Part shown: one piece after another, positions 8,001 through 10,285 of the stretch
Position numbering within the stretch: position 1 is the stretch's first letter
Layout: every line of letters starts with the position of its first letter
DNA from: an uncultured Parabacteroides sp.
GTDB taxonomy: Bacteria; Bacteroidota; Bacteroidia; Bacteroidales; Tannerellaceae
Direction: 5' to 3'
Assembly (NCBI GenBank): GCA_900552465.1
Contig: URZO01000131.1
Coordinates: forward strand, 1 to 10,285
DNA length: 10,285 nucleotides
Translations under genes and position numbers: made by a program
The notes under the pieces: model-generated
Told to the model about the DNA's origin: nothing
Database searches by the model: none
The model's input: only the letters and a program-made list of their open reading frames with translations

Positions 8001-8343
8001 TGTCGGGGGAACGCATAATCTGGATATGACGTTCAATTATCATGTGTCCGTACTGAAATCGCCTGTTCCCTTCAAGCTGGGAATCGACATTACCGGTAAC
8101 CTGGACGACTTCAAGTATAAGATCACGAAGTGTAAATACAAAGACATTTTCAAACCGGCCAAACAGGCGGAACTTGACAGCACGCGCAAGAATATCCGGA
8201 AAGATATCCGTGATGCCATCCGCAAGCAGATTGAAGAAGCGGCACCGGAGTTAGGGAAGAATCTGGCAATGGCAGGAACAGAAACAAAAAAGGAGGCAGG
8301 GGATGTTCAAGAATCCCCTACCTCCTTCCAAGAAGGGAATTAG
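5014..8343 (+). CDS. Large AsmA-family envelope protein
   Basis: This 1109-residue protein has a basic N-terminus (MKRKKK), one membrane segment (about 7-31), and then a long periplasmic region rich in short alternating beta segments, as in AsmA-family proteins. Relatives such as AsmA, YhdP and TamB form grooved beta bridges thought to move phospholipid to, or assemble proteins in, the outer membrane; a related job here is inferred. The N-terminal part (about 28-200, with TYPYLGVKLTNGHL) and the C-terminal part (about 800-1040, with the TFNYHVSVLKSPVPFKLGIDITGNLDDFKYKI stretch at 1006-1037) resemble the family ends. A charged Arg/Gln-rich segment (about 622-665) breaks the repeat pattern and is probably a disordered loop. 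A helical charged tail (about 1045-1085) precedes an acidic end. The ATG places the membrane anchor correctly. It is divergent from LysR and convergent with rfbB, with only 4 bp between the two stop codons. The exact cargo is unknown. Confidence 0.85.
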   Translation: MKRKKKILISIAIIAVTLIFILPAIGFSILNWGVLPPEKLTPLVVEQTNKFLDAHLDCERVELTFFETYPYLGVKLTNGHLISHAAEDSTAHEEELAVSSDSLLSFNRATVSLQPLDYLFGGKITIKDFSLDHPRFYGFVNKDGRANWDIYQSEANSAETDADKKPLPPIDLQRVRIRGGHFTYDDRQTDLFAEVNGFFMRLDGSLTGGANTLDFETGCSSILFSNPAYTLKNDLALRLKSRLILADHYNSIMLKDAELLVNNLPFTADGAIRNFPEDRRTRIDMDMGLKISDMNDLLKFIPDAYFQNRDKILAEGSIIMEGNIHGFLGDSIMPNINLCCKIENGSYHVKDVKQGIDTLAMDLDIHLNGPHPDSSFISLEQLNMKGLNTALDIQAKVTNLFRNPAINAKMKGQVDFTKMGQEFLNPDTLLVEGVMDADFTAAFTVDDLIESRFGKIHGSGKLSIDKLKAFSQPLGMDIFISDAYLAIDTTHQKSRYLDAQELMRMTMGIDSLNIKYKDEISTNISKLEMLAQTSPVIDTTAVIPMTGRLAFDQLRTRMPDSVWMVAGRTELKGGIKSSASDKQIPTAAAVISIDTLKYISVPLRTGLALTESRFTIEALPYRDARRQQRAKRQQRVPTGGKLHGQQTVRMRDTTNRKAANDSTDISDQFLRKWEARGSVSFKQIRGFSRLFPLPMWMEQTTMKFNTNDITLTDARLHLGKSNFTLNGEVSQIRRAMLRGGKLKGDFKLSSDYIDCNQLMQAINNGMQYVASSSDLAPLSDESIAGLDAATLQDSISQAETDTTSQLFVLPAFLDMTLHTDAKRIDFKDLELENVTGEIVLRDQSINLSKLNMDSNMGHGNLTMVYTARNEQEATAGFDLDMENVQVERLIALFPSIDTLVPMLRSFEGVLGCEVTATCKMDSTMSLIMPSINSSCYLHGNNMVLLDGETFAEISKTLMFKNKKRNMIDSIAVDLAIKDNKIEVFPFLVEMDRYRVAVGGTHNLDMTFNYHVSVLKSPVPFKLGIDITGNLDDFKYKITKCKYKDIFKPAKQAELDSTRKNIRKDIRDAIRKQIEEAAPELGKNLAMAGTETKKEAGDVQESPTSFQEGN
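8286..8327 (-). terminator. Intrinsic terminator of rfbCB inside the AsmA coding end
   Basis: Read leftward, GGAGG-T-AGGGGAT pairs with ATCCCCT-G-CCTCC (8313-8325 with 8292-8304): 12 pairs and one mismatch, extendable by two A-T pairs, with an 8-base loop. Six T follow (8286-8291 on the minus strand). The stem starts about 20 bases after the rfbB stop. The plus strand has no T tract after the stem, so the signal is directional. It lies wholly within the last codons of the convergent AsmA gene (about residues 1091-1104). Confidence 0.88.
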
Positions 8344-8347
8344 GTGA

Positions 8348-9487
8348 TTACCTGTTCCCGTACATTTCTTCGTAATACTTCATATAGTCACCGCCGGTAA
8401 TATCTTCCACCCATTTCTGGTTATCCAGATACCAGCGGATCGTCTTAACGATTCCGACTTCAAAAGAAGTTTCAGGCGTCCAGCCTAATTCGTTTGTGAT
8501 CTTTGTCGGGTCGATCGCATAACGCTGGTCATGGCCAAGGCGATCTTTGACAAAGGTTATCAGGCTTTCGTTGATCCAGTCGATGGAAATCTGCCCGTCT
8601 GCACCGATCTCCTTTTTCTTCAGGATCTGGCGGTATTCCGGTTGCTCGGTCATCAGGCTGCGGATCGTGCTGATCGTCAGTTTCACGATTTCGATATTCT
8701 GCTTTTCGTTATGGCCGCCTACGTTATATACCTCTCCTGCCCGTCCCTCATGGATCACCATGTCGATAGCCTTGCAATGGTCTTCGACATAGAGCCAGTC
8801 GCGCACATTCGTACCATCCCCATAAACCGGGAGTGATTTGCCTTCAAGGATATTTTTAATAATCAGCGGAATCAGCTTTTCCGGAAAATGATACGGACCA
8901 TAGTTATTGGAACAACGGGTAATGCTAACCGGCATTTTATAGGTCTCGGAATACGCCTGCACAAACAAGTCGGCACTCGTTTTGGATGCACTATAAGGAC
9001 TGCGCGGGTCCAACGGGGTCGTTTCATGGAAATAACCCTCGGCACCCAGACTGCCATACACCTCATCCGTCGACACCTGATGGAAGCGGACACCTTCGCG
9101 CCACTGTGGATAACCTGTATCTGCTTTACCCGTCACCCAAGCCTTACGGGCAGAGTCAAGCAGGTTCTGCGTTCCCAATATATTCGTAACCAGGAAAAGC
9201 TGCGGATTCTCGATACTGCGGTCAACATGGCTTTCAGCAGCAAAGTTAACGACATAGTCGAACCGATATTTGGCAAACAACTCGTCCGTCAGGGCACGAT
9301 CGCAGATATCTCCTTTTACAAACTCGCAACGCTCTCCGTCAATATCTCCGGCTATCGTCCCGAGATTGCCGGCGTAGGTCAGCAAGTCCAGGACAACAAT
9401 CTTTATTTCAGGATACTTTGCCAACATATACTTAACGAAATTAGCGCCGATAAAACCAGCCGCTCCAGTAACCAAATAAGTCTTCAT
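8348..9487 (-). CDS. rfbB: dTDP-glucose 4,6-dehydratase
   Basis: The enzyme converts dTDP-D-glucose to dTDP-4-keto-6-deoxy-D-glucose with bound NAD, the second step towards dTDP-L-rhamnose and other deoxysugars, in the cytoplasm. The 379 residues form an extended short-chain dehydrogenase: Rossmann motif TGAAGFIG (7-14), the STDEVYG segment with Thr140, Asp141 and Glu142, and catalytic Tyr165 with Lys169 in SPYSASK. NNYGP (194-198), VYGDGTNVRDWLYVEDH (221-237) and FVKDRLGHD (312-320) are signatures of RfbB rather than other sugar epimerases. An insertion around 280-308 makes it slightly longer than the enterobacterial enzyme and appears to be usual in Bacteroidales. It is the second gene of an rfbC-rfbB operon, 22 bp after rfbC, and ends 4 bp from the convergent AsmA stop. 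The partner genes rfbA and rfbD are not in the window. Confidence 0.97.
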   Translation of the reverse strand: MKTYLVTGAAGFIGANFVKYMLAKYPEIKIVVLDLLTYAGNLGTIAGDIDGERCEFVKGDICDRALTDELFAKYRFDYVVNFAAESHVDRSIENPQLFLVTNILGTQNLLDSARKAWVTGKADTGYPQWREGVRFHQVSTDEVYGSLGAEGYFHETTPLDPRSPYSASKTSADLFVQAYSETYKMPVSITRCSNNYGPYHFPEKLIPLIIKNILEGKSLPVYGDGTNVRDWLYVEDHCKAIDMVIHEGRAGEVYNVGGHNEKQNIEIVKLTISTIRSLMTEQPEYRQILKKKEIGADGQISIDWINESLITFVKDRLGHDQRYAIDPTKITNELGWTPETSFEVGIVKTIRWYLDNQKWVEDITGGDYMKYYEEMYGNR

Positions 9488-9496
9488 ATCTATTTG

Positions 9497-9524
9497 TATA
9501 ATTCAAAATTCATAATTCAAAATT
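9497..9524. repeat. Tandem 14-bp AT-rich repeat at the rfbC-rfbB junction
   Basis: Two adjacent copies, TATAATTCAAAATT (9497-9510) and CATAATTCAAAATT (9511-9524), differ at one base. The stop codon of rfbC and its last four residues (NFEL) are made of this repeat, and the rest fills the gap before rfbB. It resembles the AATTATGAATT-type intergenic repeats common in Bacteroidales and is related in composition to the repeats near the PBP1A promoter. Confidence 0.7.
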
Positions 9525-10067
9525 AATCTCCGCTTCCCCTAACAAAGGAGCGCTCCGGTCTTTATCCGACAGATTAAGGATAGAAGGATCGGCAATCATC
9601 CAATCCACCGCAACTGTAGGATCATCAAAACGCAACCCGCGTTCATGCGTCGGCATATAAGGATTATCGACTTTATAAGTAAAAACGGCTTCCTCGCTCA
9701 ACACATGGAAACCATGGGCAAATCCCTGCGGGACAAAGAACTGGCGTTTATTTTCACCGGACAACTCGACAGCCACATATTTCCCGAACGTAGGAGAACC
9801 TTTACGCAAATCGACAGCGACATCCAGCACACATCCCTTGATCACACGTACTAACTTGGCCTGCGAATAGGGTGCCAACTGATAATGCAATCCTCTCAGT
9901 ACGCCTTTCGACGAACAGGATTCATTATCCTGTACAAATTCCACTTTACCGATATGTTCTTCAAACTCCGCCTTTTTCCAGGCTTCCATAAAATAGCCAC
10001 GTGCATCTTCAAATACTTTCGGTTCAATGATCCACACGCCGGGGATTTCTGTTTCAATATAAGTCAT
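9510..10067 (-). CDS. rfbC: dTDP-4-dehydrorhamnose 3,5-epimerase
   Basis: The enzyme epimerises dTDP-4-keto-6-deoxyglucose at C3 and C5 to give dTDP-4-keto-L-rhamnose, directly after the RfbB step. The 185-residue product has the normal length of this cupin family. Visible features are FxDxRGYFME (19-28), QDNESCSSKGVLRGLHYQ with catalytic His61, AKLVRVIKG (70-78) with Lys71, FVPQGFAHGFHVLSE (111-125), the active-site Tyr131 in FTYK, and LSDKD near 166-170 with the acidic partner of the His. I chose the ATG at 10065-10067, giving MTYIETEIPGVW, the typical N-terminus. The frame stays open to an earlier ATG at 10161-10163 that would add 32 residues, but that codon sits at the predicted transcription start and the extra residues do not resemble the family. 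It is first in the operon, followed by rfbB after 22 bp. Confidence 0.96.
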   Translation of the reverse strand: MTYIETEIPGVWIIEPKVFEDARGYFMEAWKKAEFEEHIGKVEFVQDNESCSSKGVLRGLHYQLAPYSQAKLVRVIKGCVLDVAVDLRKGSPTFGKYVAVELSGENKRQFFVPQGFAHGFHVLSEEAVFTYKVDNPYMPTHERGLRFDDPTVAVDWMIADPSILNLSDKDRSAPLLGEAEINFEL

Positions 10068-10156
10068 TATCTTATTGTTTATGCTAACAGAAGGCAAAGT
10101 AACTTCTTTTTCCTTAGTTCTCCAAGCCTCCAGGAAAACAAAAAGGGAAGAAAAGA

Positions 10157-10188
10157 TTTGCATATTCCAAATATATTCTATTTCTTTG
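10157..10188 (+). promoter_or_regulatory. Likely promoter of tRNA-Cys
   Basis: TTTG (10157-10160), a 20-base spacer and TTTCTTTG (10181-10188) match the consensus with one mismatch in the -7 element (T for A at its second base). The expected start, near 10195, is about 30 bases before the mature tRNA. The element lies in the same DNA as the rfbCB promoter, facing the other way. Confidence 0.55.
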
Positions 10189-10198
10189 CACTCGCAAA
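10168..10198 (-). promoter_or_regulatory. Promoter of the rfbCB operon
   Basis: On the minus strand TTTG (10195-10198), a 19-base spacer and TATATTTG (10168-10175) match the Bacteroidetes primary sigma consensus perfectly. Transcription should start near 10160-10163, leaving a leader of about 95 bases before the rfbC ATG. It overlaps a likely tRNA-Cys promoter on the other strand. Confidence 0.8.
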
Positions 10199-10226
10199 AC
10201 CGGAATGGTTCTTTTGAAAACGTATT

Positions 10227-10285
10227 GGTTCCTTGGATGAGTGGCTTAGTCAGCGGTCTGCAAAACCGTCCACGGCGGTTCGAAT
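10227..10285 (+). tRNA. tRNA-Cys (GCA), truncated by window end
   Basis: The 5' acceptor strand GGTTCCT (10227-10233) is followed by a D arm (from 10236, GAT pairing with GTC), an anticodon arm GCGGT/ACCGT (10253-10257 and 10265-10269) with loop CTGCAAA and anticodon GCA (10260-10262), a four-base variable loop, and the T-arm start GGCGG TTCGAAT (10274-10285). About 15 bases, namely the 3' halves of the T and acceptor stems, lie beyond the window. The short D stem with a G-A opposition at its end is acceptable for tRNA-Cys. Confidence 0.93.

Noticed and set aside
8888..9526. Open frame (about 212 codons) on the plus strand opposite rfbB
   Set aside because: It is a shadow of a strongly conserved enzyme gene, with no start signal or protein-family match.
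10068..10163. N-terminal extension of rfbC by 32 residues
   Set aside because: The earlier ATG coincides with the predicted transcription start, the extra residues are not typical of the family, and the internal ATG gives a canonical length.
10227..10285. Integration (att) site of a mobile element at tRNA-Cys
   Set aside because: The 3' end of the tRNA is outside the window, and no integrase gene or repeat of the tRNA end is visible within it.

Overview
The window looks like a chromosomal segment of a gut Bacteroidales bacterium, most likely Parabacteroides or a close relative. The reasons are moderate GC content, proteins of typical Bacteroidetes type, starts that lack purine-rich Shine-Dalgarno sequences, and repeated matches to the Bacteroidetes housekeeping promoter (TTTG, about 19-21 bases, TAnnTTTG). 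The genus is inferred from general resemblance; no database search was run.

Layout from left to right. Positions 1-284 carry no convincing gene. They hold a possible leftward promoter for a gene outside the window, a possible rightward terminator, and a perfect 34-bp inverted repeat that forms the boundary of the penicillin-binding protein gene. Positions 285-2630 (minus) encode a complete bifunctional class A penicillin-binding protein (PBP1A type). Positions 2790-3830 (minus) encode a YeiH/PSE-family membrane transporter. Positions 3937-4821 (minus) encode a LysR-type regulator, probably of the CysL/YeiE/CbbR kind, that lies upstream of the transporter on the same strand and probably controls it. 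Positions 5014-8343 (plus) encode a large AsmA-family envelope protein read divergently from the regulator. Positions 9510-10067 and 8348-9487 (minus) form a two-gene operon, rfbC then rfbB, for dTDP-sugar synthesis. A tRNA-Cys (GCA), cut by the right edge, starts at 10227 on the plus strand.

Themes: three of the five proteins serve the cell envelope directly (peptidoglycan synthesis, an inner-membrane-anchored AsmA protein, and deoxysugar precursors for surface polysaccharide). The LysR/YeiH pair looks like a separate regulated export module, with sulfur oxyanions as the leading but unproven substrate class.

No obviously new multi-gene system is visible and most of the window is ordinary core genome. 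The points worth a second look are in the non-coding architecture: rfbCB and tRNA-Cys promoters that occupy the same DNA on opposite strands; an rfbCB terminator embedded in the 3' coding end of the convergent AsmA gene; a perfect 34-bp inverted repeat built from a shorter repeated unit; a 12-base motif shared by the regulator and transporter control regions; inverted AT-rich repeats around the PBP1A promoter; and a small tandem repeat that supplies the last codons of rfbC.
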